DNA of 64,000 bases from Rhytidiadelphus loreus (lineage: Eukaryota; Streptophyta; Bryopsida; Hypnales; Hylocomiaceae). The stretch spans positions 51,687,087 through 51,751,086 of the forward strand of contig OX344762.1 in assembly GCA_947034895.1 (NCBI GenBank). The letters are read 5' to 3'. The translations under genes were made by a program, and so were the position numbers. Shown here piece after piece: positions 34,501-47,903 of this stretch; position 1 is the first letter of the stretch, and every line of letters begins with the position of its first letter. Below the pieces are notes generated by a model that did not search any database, was not told where the DNA came from, and worked only from the letters and a program-made list of their open reading frames with translations.

Positions 34501-36416
34501 AAAGTATGATAGGTCTAGTTTCAAACTAGCATCAAATTCACTAATTTACTAATATGTCCTATTAATGAAAGTACAAAGTTAGTGTCATTTGTAAAATTTG
34601 CATCATTACAAAAATTCATTTAAGTGATAATTTGTATTATAGTTTACATTGATATTTCAATTTGTATGATTGTAAAATAGATTGATTTTGTTTATTTGGT
34701 GTTGCACCCACTAATAGGATAAAATAATGTAATAGATGTCAAAAAAAGGAATGGAGAATGGTTTGGTAGATGACTCTAGAAAATCCTCCCATAGAAGAAA
34801 TGAAAATGATCCAATATAAGGTAGGCATTGTTGATTCTTCGGTTGATGCATACATTCCAAATTGTTTTGATTTATACTTAATTTTTTTGCAATGACATGC
34901 AATGGCATGACAAATGGGAAAATTTTCCATGTGCATTTCAATTAGCTCATTTTGTAGGGATAAAAAGATACATTATAGGTGGTTGGATGAAAACATGTAG
35001 CTTTCAATTATTGTCTGTGAAGGAGACTATTCTTGCCCATTTGGATGCTAAGGTGGCTAACATTCACTATGCGTGAATATGGCACTCAAAGCTAGAAAGC
35101 ACTTCAAATAGATTGAAAATTTAGCAAGTATAGATTTTGAGTGCAAGGTGGTCAATTAACCCTTAAAAGGAGGAGTTGGTGACCATGGAAATCGTCCCAT
35201 TGGATATCATGTGAATCATTGGCTTCAAGAAAATGCAAAAGCACTTATTCGAGTCAAACAACTCTTCATGACCTCCCCTTTTCACAAAAAAATTCCGAGG
35301 ATGAATAATTACACTCTTGTCCTAGATAGAGGGATTCTTTCTCATTCATCGATCATAAAACGGCTGCGGCATCTTTTAAGGGTTAAGCATGCTTCCAATG
35401 ATAACATTTTAAAATCTAGTAACATTGACACTTTAGACCGAGTAAAACATAAAGTGGGAGATAATACTCCAGAAGATCTTATATAAATTTGACTATTTTC
35501 CAACCTGCACTTTGGCGGTACAACTCACAAGATCCGATACTGCCCTAAATTCGGAGACTCAATTATTCATGCTCAAAGAAAAACATTTCTCCATTGAATG
35601 TAAGGTCGGAGGTGTTGAACGAACTCCTTGAAGGACTTGCACACTTCTATGCATCTGCCGTTCAATAGTATATGAATGAAAAATGCAAGCCTCATGCACA
35701 CACGCTACTCAAATGTTTTGGACTCTTTGCATACTTATGTACGAGCTAATGAAGTTGGACTGGCATAAGCCAGTCTAGCAATGTTCCAACCCTGAAATGT
35801 TCTTGGTACACTGAAGGATCCGATATATTTCTCAGTGTTACAGAATGCGAATACAGCCCGCATTGTTTTAACAACTACTCCCCATACGGACTCAATCTAC
35901 TTCACCTTGAATCCAGCTATTCACTGGGAGAGGACACCACCGAATTCGTAACACCATGGAACAGGTCAACCCGATTTGCAAGTACTCGTAAACATGACGG
36001 CAGATGATTCACTGTGGATTGAAAACCCGAGAAGAAAACCGCCACGCAGTTCAATACTGAGGATATTTTCAGGAGCCATAAAACAATCCGACGATGTGAA
36101 CGTCCATGTCAGAGTTGATACCAGGGATACGGACCACAATATATCATCACAATTTTCCCTAAAATAAAGTTTTGAGTTCAACTCCATCAAGCCATTTACA
36201 ACAACACATCAGTGCAACACCACACCCCGAAAGGCAACGGAAACTGAATTCGAGACAATCACATTTTATTTCCATCCACAGAGACACCGTTAAAAATGCT
36301 GCAACCACGAGGGCAAGACATGGGATGGCAGAATGCCCAGTCGACCTCTATGGTACAACGGAACGTCCTCGCGCCTGTCGGTATAATTTCGACAGATTCC
36401 GGGGCAAGCGATCGAT
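34501..36416. other. Spacer before Lhcb copy 4
   Basis: No gene is supported. A 91-codon plus frame at 35211-35486 is without a known domain. From about 35500 the sequence is less AT-rich and forms the 3' flank of copy 4. Confidence 0.45.
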
Positions 36417-37373
36417 CTAGCTGCCGGGGGTGAAGTTGGTGGCGTACGCCCAAGCGTTGTTGGCCACGGGGTCGGCCAAGTGGTCGCTCAAGTTCTCAAT
36501 GGGACCCTTGCCGGTCACGATCGCCTGAACGAAGAAACCAAACATAGAGAACATAGCCAAGCGACCGTTCTTGATCTCCTTCACCTTCAACTCAGCGAAT
36601 GTGTCGGGGTCGTCAGCCAAGCCCAAGGGGTCGAATTGGCCGCCAGGGTAGATGGGGTCAGTCACATCGCCCAAAGGACCTCCAGCTACTCGGTAGCCCT
36701 CGACGGCGCCCATCAAGATCACCTGAGAAGCCCAGATGGCCAAAATGCTCTGAGCGTGCACCAAACTGGGGTTGCCCAAGTAGTCCAAACCCCCGCTCGC
36801 GAAGATCTGAGAACCGGCCTTGAACCAAACAGCTTCGCCGAACTTGACGCCGTTCTTGGCCAACAGCTCGGGAGTCACGCACCCCAAAGCTCCCAACATG
36901 GCCCAGCGCGCGTGGATGACCTCCAACTCCCTGTTCGCGGAGAATGTCTCAGGGTCGGAAGAAAGTCCCGCGGTGTCCCAGCCATAGTCTCCTGGGAACT
37001 CTCCGGTCAGGTAAGAGGGCGTGTTCTCGGAGAAGGGGCCCAACCATTTAGCGCGGTCAGCTCCATACCTGCAAAACACCAAGTCTCATTAGCATTTCAC
37101 TCTCGGCAACCGTAGCCAACCTACATTGTCCCCAAAACAGCAACCTGCGATTGCCCGATGTCCACAACACTTTCGTCACAAGGCAATTGAAAACTACAGA
37201 GGAATACAATTTGATTGAGGCCCCGAAACTAGCTCTCACCAGGGGCTTCCGCCAGCCTTGGCCATGGTGACGCGGGCCTTTCCCGCGCCCACCTGCCGGG
37301 AGAGCTCATTGACAGGCTTGAGCAGTGACTGCCCAGCCAAGGTCGTAGAGGCACAAGCGGTAGCGGCCGCCAT
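36417..37373 (-). CDS. LHCB1: Chlorophyll a/b-binding protein of LHCII, Lhcb1-type, copy 4
   Basis: Exon 1 is 37240-37373 and exon 2 is 36417-37068, with a 171-bp GT-AG intron at the Trp of WYGADR. The product is 261 residues, and the exon 2 protein is identical to copies 1, 2 and 5. The transit peptide ([14 protein letters not shown]) varies by a residue or two. The intron is close in length and in its acceptor-side sequence to copy 2. The mature N-terminus is short ([10 protein letters not shown] after RVTM). All chlorophyll-ligand motifs are intact. The role is trimeric PSII antenna. Confidence 0.96.
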
Positions 37374-37479
37374 GTCGACAAGATTAGTAATATCAAGCTC
37401 CTTTACTCTGCACACTCAAATTTTCGGCAATGCTGGCTAAAACGTACTGCAGCTGAAATTCAGACGCAATGGTTGATAG

Positions 37480-37613
37480 TTTATATCCAGTCGCCGTTGC
37501 TTCGAGAGAACATACAGCCAAGTCTAATCGAGGTGGGATGGAGACGATTGGGTGGTGTGGTGCACATGCGTAGGATTGGCCCATCCGTGGATTTCTTGGA
37601 TGGCTGATTTGGC
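37480..37613 (-). promoter_or_regulatory. Promoter of Lhcb copy 4
   Basis: A TATA-like GATATAAA (minus, 37479-37486) lies 107 bp before the ATG. The module at 37545-37613 has GCCAAATCAGCCATCC, AAGAAATCCACGGATGGG, GGCCAATCCTACGCATGTGC and ACCACACCACCCAATCG. Its second CCAAT box shares the 11-mer ACCACCCAATC with the plastocyanin promoter. Confidence 0.75.
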
Positions 37614-40600
37614 ATCGGGAGATGGTGACCCTACCGGTAACCGGGATTGTTGGAACTTTTTTTTTTCGCGCAATTACGGTGTAACAAGGGAACCGGGATT
37701 TTTCATTCGGGACTCGGTTGGGGAATCATTAACTTCTTCGTATCGCGGAGTTCAATTGTTGCGATATTCGGCGAGTGGAGTTCTGTCAGTCGTGCCAGTG
37801 TGCAGTCTCGCAATCTCTTACAGCTGCTGTCACGCGTGCGGCTGGTATTACTCCGGAGTCCGGACTGGTGCACATTGATTTCACTGGGGATTCGGGAATT
37901 CCCAAGCATACATAGTAAGACCTCCGGAGGTGGAACATCTCTATGCAGAGATAAACTATCAGAATTCGTCCAAATTTTGGATGGAAAATCTCGAAATTGA
38001 ACAACACGGTGACGGAGTGGTCTGTATTCCCTAGGAAACAGTCTTCATCCTCTAGCTAGAATTTTAGGCGGATTGACAGACCTTCAGCGAGTTCGGGGAA
38101 GGCTTCACTTGTCCCGAAGACAGAGAACAAATCTGTCTACGAACTCTGTAACCTAAGCGACTCGGAGAGGGGAGCACTTGCCACAATTGTAAACTTCAAC
38201 CAGTTCGGGGACAGAGCTCGCAGATCTTGCTGCCACCTTGAGCGCCCTCCTATTGAATGTCTATTCCTGAGATTTTTGTCCCCTATGACCAAACTTGTAT
38301 GCATACAAAATCAGTCAAACCTTGTCGTAAAAGATAGATTAATTTTTCAGAATTTTGCATGGACGTGTGCAATAATTGCAAGAGGAAGATTGGAATTGTT
38401 GACTGGAAAAATTCTAGGGTCAAAAGGCTCATGAAAAGCGGAGGAGGCAACTTTCTAACCTCCAAAAAAATCCAATTTTTACATTGGACTGGAAGTTTTA
38501 GATTGCTTTCAGTTTGACAATAAGACAACACTACATACTCTTGAAATGTAGTTTCACCCTACTCACATCATAAAAATGTAGTAGAGCATCATGAAACTTG
38601 TTGAAAGCAGTTCACATTTTTGGGAAACTTGATACCTTGAAACTTGTTTTACGATTCCAACGCAGCATGGAAGTCTGCCCATGTGAGTGAGTATATTCCC
38701 TTAAGGATTGGGTTAACCCCTAAAGTGATCAGAATTCTATCTTCATTTTGTTTAGATTAAATTTTTGTTCATTGATTTGATGCTCAATTAACTATTCAAA
38801 GATAAACGTGGGTTACTCTTGCAACATCAATGATGAGTAACTGACTACAGACTGCTCAAAATTACACGATGTTTGCACACGTAAATTAAATTTTTGGAGG
38901 CACATTTTTTGTTATACATTCGGGAATATAATTTTTGCAGACATGTGAGTTCAAATGCATTTCTTATTAATTATCTAGAGTGTTTTGACCTCAAAAATTC
39001 AATTTCTGTAATTATTGAAGGACTAGTGAAGAATTGGCACTTGAGGCCATTTCACTTCAATTGCCACTCGAGGGCAATGACACAAAAATTAATCTTTCAA
39101 GGGGTCTTAAAGACTACATTTAAAGGTTTTCTTAAAACTCAAAATGATAATCCACCTCATGGATGCTAACTCTCTTAAGGGTTCATGTATGTAATTGGGG
39201 GAGGGCCTAAACCCAAATTTGAATTCAATTTCTTATATACATATATATTGCATGATACATAATGTCTTCTTATCTTTTTACCATAGAGCTTTTTAGCAAG
39301 TGTGAACTATCCTTCACTGTACATGTAGAGAGAATGAAATAACCCCAACTTTCTCAAAGGTTGGAGTACATTGAGAATCTTTTCATTTTGGGTCACACAA
39401 CAAGGCTATGAATGAGTTATACAAGGACTAAAACCATGAAGTGCTATTTGTAAAGTAGGAACCATTCAAAGCAAACAGTTTGAGGTCATATTTGTGTTAC
39501 TTCAATAGATACCTATTTGACAAAAAATGATGGGTGAATGATGAAGGATATAACTACCCAATAATCCACGAGTTGGTTGCCCATCCAAGGCATTGTGACT
39601 ATTGGTAAGCGTTTCACAAATGGCATTCATTGGCAAGTGGAGGAAGCTCACAAAACATCAATTGGTTCAAGATGTTTTGGGAGTTCCATCAACTTTTTTC
39701 CTTAAATTCTCATGTTGAACCAGTTTTTCAAGTGCCAAGTCCATTTTTTTTTTCTCTATTTTTTACTTTGAATAGAAATTTTATAGATTTTTTCACCAAT
39801 TTTTCTAGTGCCAAGTCCATTTTTTTCTCTATTGTTACTTTGAATAGAAATTTTATAAATTTTTTCACCGGGTTTTTTTTGGGATGTTTTGAATTGCAAC
39901 TGGATTTTTTCCCAATTCCGCAGGCTAACAATAATGATGTTCTAAAACCAGCGATTCTCCCCGAACATTGGAGCAGATGCTGCTGAATGTGCGTAACGTA
40001 TTTGTGGTCGACAAACAAACAGTGAGATCCCAAATGCCGGAACCGAGTCCATCTTTCATTTACTGCAGCTCATTCAATCTCAATCACACTTTCGGCGTCC
40101 AGCAGCCCGAAATCCTGCGTCTGCTTCACCCTCTCCAATCACTGCTCCGAAACTCCTTATCTGTGAGATCCTTACGGTGGAGATGATCCACATTACTGAT
40201 ATCCATTTGAGCGTCAGATTCACACATAAATTAATAAGTAGTACTCCGTGTTTGAAATGTCTAAAGTTTTGGAATATTAGAGTTACTTGTAAAGGTCGTA
40301 ACAGTGGTGTCAAGAGGAAGACGATTTACCTAAGAATAGCACAAAACAAACATGACACCAAACTACATTAGATTCCACTTTTGGTGCTCAAAGGAGTTTT
40401 GTCATATGCTTTTCTCAACCTTCAGCTCTTTGTCCCTAATTGCACACACTTTACAATTAACTCTATTGTAAGAGAAATGTCCAAAATAATGCATAAATAT
40501 TTCTTCTAAATTGCCTAATTTTGGAAACATTTTTAAAATTTCGTAAGAAATTTCAAGAAATTTGCATTTTCAAGCCTAAAACTCTAAATTTTAAACATTC

Positions 40601-42600
40601 AATTGATGATTATCATCAATTTCTAAAAACAAACAACTAGGAAAAGACATAGCAATAAAAAAAAACATTGATTAGAAAATTAGAAAATAAAAAAAAGTCG
40701 CAACAACCAAAACAAGAAGAGTCATGGTAGAGAAAACCCAAAAAATAATAATTGCCAAGAGTGTTGAAATTATGAAATGTGATTTCCAACTTGCCAAAAC
40801 CATTCGACGCTAAAAATTAAAGTATTTTGGTAGCCTATTACTAAATGAGACCCTCATGATACCATCCAAAAAAATTACATTGATAGAGTCAAAATTACAT
40901 AAATCAAGGTTATTTGTTTCATTCTATATACCCAAAAATCACAAATTCACCTAAAAAAAATGATAAATATTTTCACAAATTTTGAATTTTTTAAGTCATT
41001 TCTTGAAGAATTCTAAACGTGCATTACAAAACCATCCACTAAAGGCTTTTTTATTTCATAGTCATATTTGCCACATGTAGAGTGGAAGATTTACCACACC
41101 AATTTGGTGACACTTCAAAAAAACATGTATGACATAATTAGGGGACAATTAGTATTTGATAGATACTTCTATCTTAGCAAGTTTAGCATAAAATAATTAT
41201 CTATTATTTTGGAGAAGTAGCTAGTTGTTTCTTCAAATGAATACTTATGTGATACTTGGGTGATACTTGGTGATATCTATATCAAAACTAGGTGGCATCT
41301 ACATAAAATTTGGCTATGGGTCTTGAATACAACAATAACTTGGCTACTTTGACCCCCCAAAATGAAAATTTCTCTTCAAAAAAATAGCCAACGTCTATAT
41401 GGTTGTAGCCAATTGGCAAAATATTGTGCAATAAAAAAACACTTTGATTACTTGATTGACAAATATCAATGATAAGTAGATGTGGAAAATCTAAGGTGGG
41501 ATGTTGATAAAACTACCCTTTCAGGGATGATTTGTGATTATAAAGAATTTGAGTTCTTGAAATATTTTTCAGTAAATTTTTAGTGAAAGAATAATGATAT
41601 TGACATCCAATTGCCCAAGTGTTTTTTTATATTTTTGGACCTTTATAGAATTAGTTACAAATTTTTGAAGTGGAAATATAGTGGTCACTAAAAGCCTCCC
41701 TCCTCCTAAATTGTACACCATTTATATATTGATGGTGCACAAATGAGTGCAACATGTACCTTTATATTAGGGGTCGCCTTTAGAGTAGGGGCGATTTTAG
41801 AGCACCCTACCTTATTCAACATTTTCTAAGTGCCTAATTTGTTATCAACTTAGAACAATATAGACTGACAAATGATTAAATTTAAATTTGTAAAATATGA
41901 ATTAGTAAGTTTTGGAAAAAGAGTCTTTTGATGAAAAAGGAATCTCAAAATAGAACATAAATAATTGCCCTACAAGGCAAAGGTAAAGATCTTACAATGT
42001 TGAGGAACAAAATCTAGTTGAAGATAAAGATTCTTAAAAAGGGTCCTAATACTTGAAAGGTCACAAGAAGCAAGTCATGCTTGTTACATAATAATTATTT
42101 TGTGTTGATTTCACGAACTTTAGATAAAAATTTAATGAAATTTTATTTAATATGGGATCTTTTTCCTGTGGTTGTTGACCAAACTAAAGTGTCAAAACAA
42201 TTGCAAATATTTTTAGAAGTTGATATTTTTATAAACATTACTTCATGGCTTGTGGATAGTGCAACCAAAGAATGATATGATAGAAACATCTATTCACATT
42301 GCAATAGATATCATATATTAAATATATAAACTAAAATATTAAAAATTGGCCAAATTATATATTGAATGTTTGACAAATAGATAACTAAAATATGTTTTTG
42401 TTTCAATTGTAGTGGTGATTTAGTATCTTCGTGCTTGGGAGATGTATCTTAGAGATCAAAGTACCTTGCACTCCCTCTAATTTGCAACATTGAAGTGCTT
42501 CATGAACATGAGCCATCAACAAATTAACAAAGTTGCAACGGTCATAATTGAAATGTAAACACTCACAAAACATCCCTTCAAACAACGTAGATTGTATACT
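37614..42600. other. Large spacer between Lhcb copies 4 and 5, left part
   Basis: No gene is supported. It contains the upstream flank of copy 4 (to about 38250) and a fragment of the duplicated flank near 39990-40030. It also holds a 76-bp tandem duplication at 39731-39880 built on AGTGCCAAGTCCATTTTTTT and ACTTTGAATAGAAATTTTAT, a repeat shared with 33039-33245, and one shared with 21446-21640 (41551-41760). Confidence 0.5.
39731..39880 (+). repeat. Tandem duplication, 76-bp period
   Basis: Two units each hold AGTGCCAAGTCCATTTTTTT, then ACTTTGAATAGAAATTTTAT and TTTTTTCACC. Confidence 0.85.
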
Positions 42601-42623
42601 AACTTATGTATTCACATTTCTCA

Positions 42624-43172
42624 TAAGGTAAACCAGCCTATGACAGGCAGAATGGCTGGTTTGCCATGTTCACATTTTTGAAAAAAATTAAAAAAAATTC
42701 TCTATGAAGATAAACATGAGGAATGCAAAGAGCAAGTGAAATTTTATTTTTTGGACAAAAAATGAATTCTTTATGAATTTTTGAAGTCTACTGTGCAGTT
42801 GGCTTTAAAGAGTCTATAGACTACCCCAAATCAGCAGAAAAGTGTTTCCATGATGGTCATCTAACCACCTAATGCAGTCAAAACATTTTCTAACGTAGCT
42901 CCAAGATTTCCTAATATGGACATGACATGAAAGAATTACAAAATAACTTTTTACTACTAGTTTACACTGAAAATGGGTAAGTGTCCTAAGACAGTTACCA
43001 ATAACTTCATGACCATTTCCCAAGGCTTTGATTATGGCCACAAATTAATCAAATGCAGTTCTAACCCCATTTATTGGAAAAAGTTTGTCATGGGTTGATT
43101 TAAGACTATAATAGGTAGTTCTCTAGGAGCCTGTCATAGGAGATTTGCCTGTCATAGGCTGGTTTACCTTAG
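42624..43172. mobile_element. Non-autonomous TIR element
   Basis: The ends are AAGGTAAACCAGCCTATGACAG on the left and its exact complement on the right (CTGTCATAGGCTGG then TTTACCTT). The 549-bp interior is AT-rich and has no transposase. The target duplication is unclear, so I do not assign a superfamily. Confidence 0.7.
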
Positions 43173-43936
43173 TATTAGTTGGCAATGACTGCCTCTTTTG
43201 GATGCATAGTGATGCACAGTGACAAAATGTATCACTTCGCACCCAAAAATTTTAAATTTAAAAAAAAAAATTAAATAATAATCCCTCCCTCTCCCCCCTT
43301 TGGTTTTTAAGAATTAATTAAATTAATTAACTCCCTCCTCTCCCTCTCCTCAACTACCTGTAATTTTCAGAAACCAAACTCACTACAATCTTATCAATAT
43401 AGGATAAACTTCCATGTACCCGAATTAGTATCCCATGCATACGTATCTGTAGCCTTTGTCGTATTCCATACCTGTAGACTATATCATATTCTATATATGT
43501 ATACATATCCCTTGTATCCATATTTGTATTTAGTATTGTATCTTCTATCCATATTTGAATTGTCTAGATTGTATATGATGGACATCTATGGCTTGTGATC
43601 TTTCAAGAAATCGACGGTGTTTGGAGGGGGGCATTTTTTTTAAAAACAAATCAATTGCTATCAATTTTTTTCACAGAAGAGGTTGGTTACTGAATCACAA
43701 ACCAAAAGTGACAACTAACTTATGTATTCACATTTCACAAATCCTATAATTTGAAGTACTTGTGGTTTGAATACAACCCAAGTATCTTTGATTATAGGAT
43801 CTTCTATCTATTATTATGCTAGCTAGGTCTAGTATGGAATGCATTATCCAATAGATCTACCCCTACACTACCACTATTAAGACAACACCTAAAAACACTT
43901 GCTAGAAAAAAATTAGAATGGTTAGCACATGTATTT

Positions 43937-44877
43937 CACTAGAAGAAAAACACGTCCGGCACAACCAACTACTATGCAACTAGTGCCCTATGCAACTGTT
44001 ATGCAACTAGTTTCCTCTCTATTTGCACCAAATCTAATGTAGTTGTTTTGTGTCATTGTTTTACAACATTCATTCATTGTTTTAGTTGCAAAGTAGTCAT
44101 TCTGTAGTTGCAAAAAAAGACTAGGAAACAACTAGTGTCCTATGCAACTATTATGCAACTGTAAAATGACCATAGTTGTTTCCTAGTTGTACGCTAGTTG
44201 TTTCTTAGTTGCACTCTAGTTGTTTCCTAGTTGCTTTCAAAGTTCATTCCCATTCGTGTTATATCAATTGACCCATATCAATTGTAAAGAGTACCATTAG
44301 ATTGAACATATAAGACTTGTAAGTTGTTATAGTCTTATGTAATGAATTCTTCTAAAATTTCTATAATTTGTGGGTTTCTACAATTTGTAGATTTTGTATA
44401 TAAGAATTTAAAAAATAATTAAAATTCAAGAAATTTTATAATCTAGGAAATTGAATTTTGAAATCTAGGAAGAAGGTAGATCTGAAATTTTGAAATCTAG
44501 GAAGAGGGTAGATTTGAAATTTTGAAATCTAGAAAAAGGTAGATTTGAAATTCAAAAATCTAAGAAAAAGGTAGTTCTGAAATTCTAAAATCTAGAAAGG
44601 AGGTAGATCTGAAAATTTGAAATCTACAAATCATTGAGATTTATATTTTAAAATTTACAAATCTACAAGTTGCAAGCAAGTTGCAAACAAGTTGCACACA
44701 AGGATGAAGTTCTTTGTATGGTGTCGGATGACAAAAAACCTTGCAACTAGACTGCAACTAATGCGACTTGTCCACTGCAACTACGGACTCTACATTGTCA
44801 CCTAGTTGCAAACGTCCTATGCAACTACAAAATGAGTTGCATACTGTAGTTGCAAAACCCCTCATTTTCTTCTAGTG
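43937..44877. mobile_element. CACTA (En/Spm-like) non-autonomous element
   Basis: The ends are CACTAGAAGAAAAACACG and, read on minus, CACTAGAAGAAAATGAGG. TTT lies on both sides (43934-43936 and 44878-44880), the 3-bp duplication of this superfamily. Subterminal zones are packed with TGCAACTAG/CTAGTTGCA words in both orientations, like the transposase-binding repeats of En/Spm elements. The centre holds about five units of about 36 bp built on GAAATCTAGGAAGA and GGTAGAT (44455-44630). No coding frame is seen. Confidence 0.85.
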
Positions 44878-45705
44878 TTTGACTTGTCTTTGAGAAGAGC
44901 ACTTTTATTTCAAGATCTTAATTGGCAAAGCAACTAGCCAATATTTGTTTTTGGAAATCTCTAGTAGTTTGTAGGATGTTTCTACTCAAAAAATGTAGAA
45001 TATTTTTTGTCATGTAGACTACGTAGGAAACAGTGAGAGCTACATTTACTGTTACATGCAAAAAAATGTGATACTTATCTTTTAAGAAGACCATCTTAAA
45101 ATCTAGAGTCTTAAGTCATAGGCTTTTCAACAAAGTATTCTACTATAGTATAGGGATTAAAGAAAAAGAATGCAAGAAACAAACACATCAGTTGTAAAAA
45201 AATAAAAAAATCACAATACAATAAATGAGATAAAAACAAGCCTTCAACTTAGTGACTCCTCCCTATCCAATACCCCTCTTTCTACATTTGGTGAGGCTAG
45301 AACAAGATAACAATAATCATCAAATGAATTGATGCCATGAATATACTTTATTTAAAGGAGACACAATAAAACAATGCAATCCATGATTTGCAACTGCCAA
45401 CATATTGAAAAGAACAATTGAAAGAACATTCTTCATTTATACAATAATCCAAAAAATCATCCATTGTCCACTTTCAAGCCTCAATGTCCTTCCAATGTTA
45501 ACCCGAGAGAGACACATTTCTATCACTACGGTAGTTAAACAATAAAATTTAAGATCCTTGGATGAAAAGGTTTTACATAGTTTGTTACTATCGTTCCTCC
45601 AAAAGTCATTCATATAGTTAAAACTTTTTGTCTTTTGCAAAGTTTCAGTATTGAGGTCCTAGGGTCAATTTTTTATACACCTATAAGCAAAACTTAAAAA
45701 CTTAA

Positions 45706-45858
45706 CACTACAAAAAAAACAGTGAATAAATGACTCGTCCATAGAGTCATTGTGGACAGCAGTGACTGCAAAATGACTGCAAAATGACTACAAAACAACT
45801 TTTGTTGTCCACAATGACTCTATGGATGAGTCATTTATTCATTGTTTTTTTTGTAGTG
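45706..45858. mobile_element. CACTA-type foldback MITE, 153 bp
   Basis: CACTACAAAAAAAACAGTG on the left pairs with its complement on the right. The arms continue through AATGACTC, ATAGAGTCATTGTGGACA. TAA lies on each side (45703-45705 and 45859-45861). Confidence 0.85.
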
Positions 45859-46856
45859 TAATCTATATGATGTTCAAATAATGTATACTAATGCATAGAA
45901 ATCTCCAATTTGGGCATCCTCAATGTACTCGTTAAACATCCGCTTCATTGGTAATCCAACGGTAGGCCCAACAAAAGCAATAATAATAAAGAGCCAACAC
46001 AAACTCTACACTTCATTTTTGAGGTCACTTGACAATTTGCTAGAGGCTCTTCAATTTTGCAACTTTGTTCAGCTTTCAAGTCTCTAAGGTAAGCTAGACC
46101 ATTTCCACTAGCTACCCAATTCCATCATCCTATTTTAGGCCCCAATTTTGTCCCAAAACACATTAATGCCAACAATTTTGTTCATTTTTTTGTTCATTAA
46201 TCCCAATTTTGTTCATTTTTTGACAAAATTACTCCATTAATGCCAACAAGGGGTAATGTATCAATCCTTTAATGGTAAACACTTCAGTACCACTGGATAT
46301 ATAACAGAGTGATTATGGGTTGTTTATAGAATGTTTATAATCCACTCCATGAACAATTTTGTAATTTCAAGGCAAACCACTTTAGAAACTTGCAAAAATT
46401 ACAATTTTGATCTGGAAAACAATGACTCCACTTGGGTTTGATTTGAGAAACAAGTGCAAAACTTTGAAAAATATGTGCCCCTCTTGGAGTTAGCCCCAAT
46501 CTATTCAAATTGCTAATTAGGGTAGTGATAGGCTTGTCTACTTTATTGTATCCGCATTGTGGATGCCTTGACTTGTCAATGAGATCCAAAAGATCCATAC
46601 CTTAAGTTAGGTTGTTGGTTTGATTTATTTGTTACATTAAGATCTCCCAAACCATGCATCCTTTAGTCACATTCTCGATACTGTCAAAAAGCCGGGATTC
46701 ACACATGCTTTGCTTCGTGACATTTTGACCTATGGTGTGAAAGATATTGAGTTTCTAAGTTTTTATGAATATAAAAAATTAGAAAATTACTTTTTACTTT
46801 CATTTTGGCTGTGGCAACGGCACAGGGCACACTAGTAATAATGTTTCCAAAGTGGG
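45859..46856. other. Intergenic, no gene
   Basis: Nothing beyond short frames and minor direct repeats (TTTTGTTCATTTTTT) is seen. Confidence 0.5.
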
Positions 46857-47080
46857 CAGGGTGAACTGACCCCCTCGCTCGGCCTTGTGGGCAAACCCTG
46901 AAACTATTTATTTTCCGCACATGAATTTTTCTGCAAATTTTTCATTCATTTTTGTGATCAGAGACCCCAAATTAGTCGAGGGAGGTCTAGAGTATACCGT
47001 AGAACAGCCCGACTGATAGGGGGCTTTTTTTTTTTTACATGCACCCCTGGTAAGGCCGAGCGAGGGGGTCAATCCACCCC
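46857..47080. mobile_element. Mutator-like MITE, copy 3
   Basis: It starts CAGGGTGAACTGACCCCCTC and ends GAGGGGGTCAATCCACCCC. It is in reverse orientation to copy 2 and shares most of its interior. A clear 9-bp duplication is not visible, so one end may have changed. Confidence 0.8.
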
Positions 47081-47250
47081 GATCGCTGTTTAGAGGCCGC
47101 TGTTATTTATTCAGCCCCCCGCCCTGCACCTTGCCGTCATTCCGACCTGATTCCTGCTCTATTGAGGACGCCCTTGTGGATACAGGCTTTACCTTTCTCA
47201 TCATTGAGATTTCAAAGTGCATTTCCCCACTCCATCCATTCTGATGAGAG

Positions 47251-47397
47251 CAGAGCACAAGTCTTTCCTGTCAGAGCACAAGTGTTCATTGCCAGAGCAC
47301 AGGTGTTCATTCTCGGAACACAATTCCCCATCACCGAAACACAAGTCTCCTCTCTCAGAGCACAAGTCTCCATTCTTCCAACACAAGTCTTCGGCAT
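47251..47397 (+). repeat. Seven 21-bp tandem units upstream of Lhcb copy 5
   Basis: Units start at 47251, 47272, 47293, 47314, 47335, 47356 and 47377, each close to CAGAGCACAAGTGTTCATT. The period is exactly 21 bp, so open frames on both strands show seven-residue repeats. I do not think they are genes. Confidence 0.9.
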
Positions 47398-47501
47398 TGC
47401 CCCTCCCGCGTCAGTTTACCGATCGCCAGAGGGCCAATCCAAGCCAGCGCGAGTCAGAGCACTCCCAGTGATTCGACGCCGAAGAATGATACGAACAAAT
47501 T

Positions 47502-47660
47502 CACAGCCGCTAGATGGCCAAAATCCTAACAAAACTCACAGCCGCTAGATGTCGAGATCTAAATAAAATCACAGTCGCTTGATGGAATGGATCCTAACAT
47601 ATTCTCACAGTCGCTGGATGGTAATCACGATCGTAACGAAATCGCAGCCGCTAGGTGGCG
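47502..47660 (+). repeat. Five irregular 33-37-bp units upstream of Lhcb copy 5
   Basis: CACAGCCGCTAGATGG-type words start at 47502, 47537, 47570, 47606 and 47643, several followed by GAGATCTAA or ATCCTAAC. The array lies about 500-660 bp before the copy 5 ATG and is not seen beside the other copies. Confidence 0.85.
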
Positions 47661-47903
47661 AGATCTAAGCTCCACCAGGGGAAGCAGATATTATCAGTCA
47701 CTTTTTCCAAAAGTCTCTGAGACATTCTCTCCCCGAGGAACAGCCAGTCGCACAAGTTTTGCTGAATTTTTTTTATTGACTCCGACTGAATTCCATTGGG
47801 AACCCACTGCAACGACTCCGCGATAATTGAGGAAATGATTCCGTGACCGATGCCGAAGGAACAAATTCGTGGTGTTCTGTGGGACCAAGGCCTCCAGTCG
47901 CCT

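Noticed and set aside
42081..42275. Short ORF of 64 codons as a small gene
   Set aside because: AT-rich sequence, no domain, no promoter signal; frames of this size are expected by chance.
17038..47080. CRISPR-like array among regular repeats
   Set aside because: The genome is a plant's; repeats are tandem or TIR-type without unique spacers of constant length.
47162..47548. ORF of 128 codons with seven-residue repeats
   Set aside because: The 21-bp array explains the frame; no domain or splice context supports a gene.
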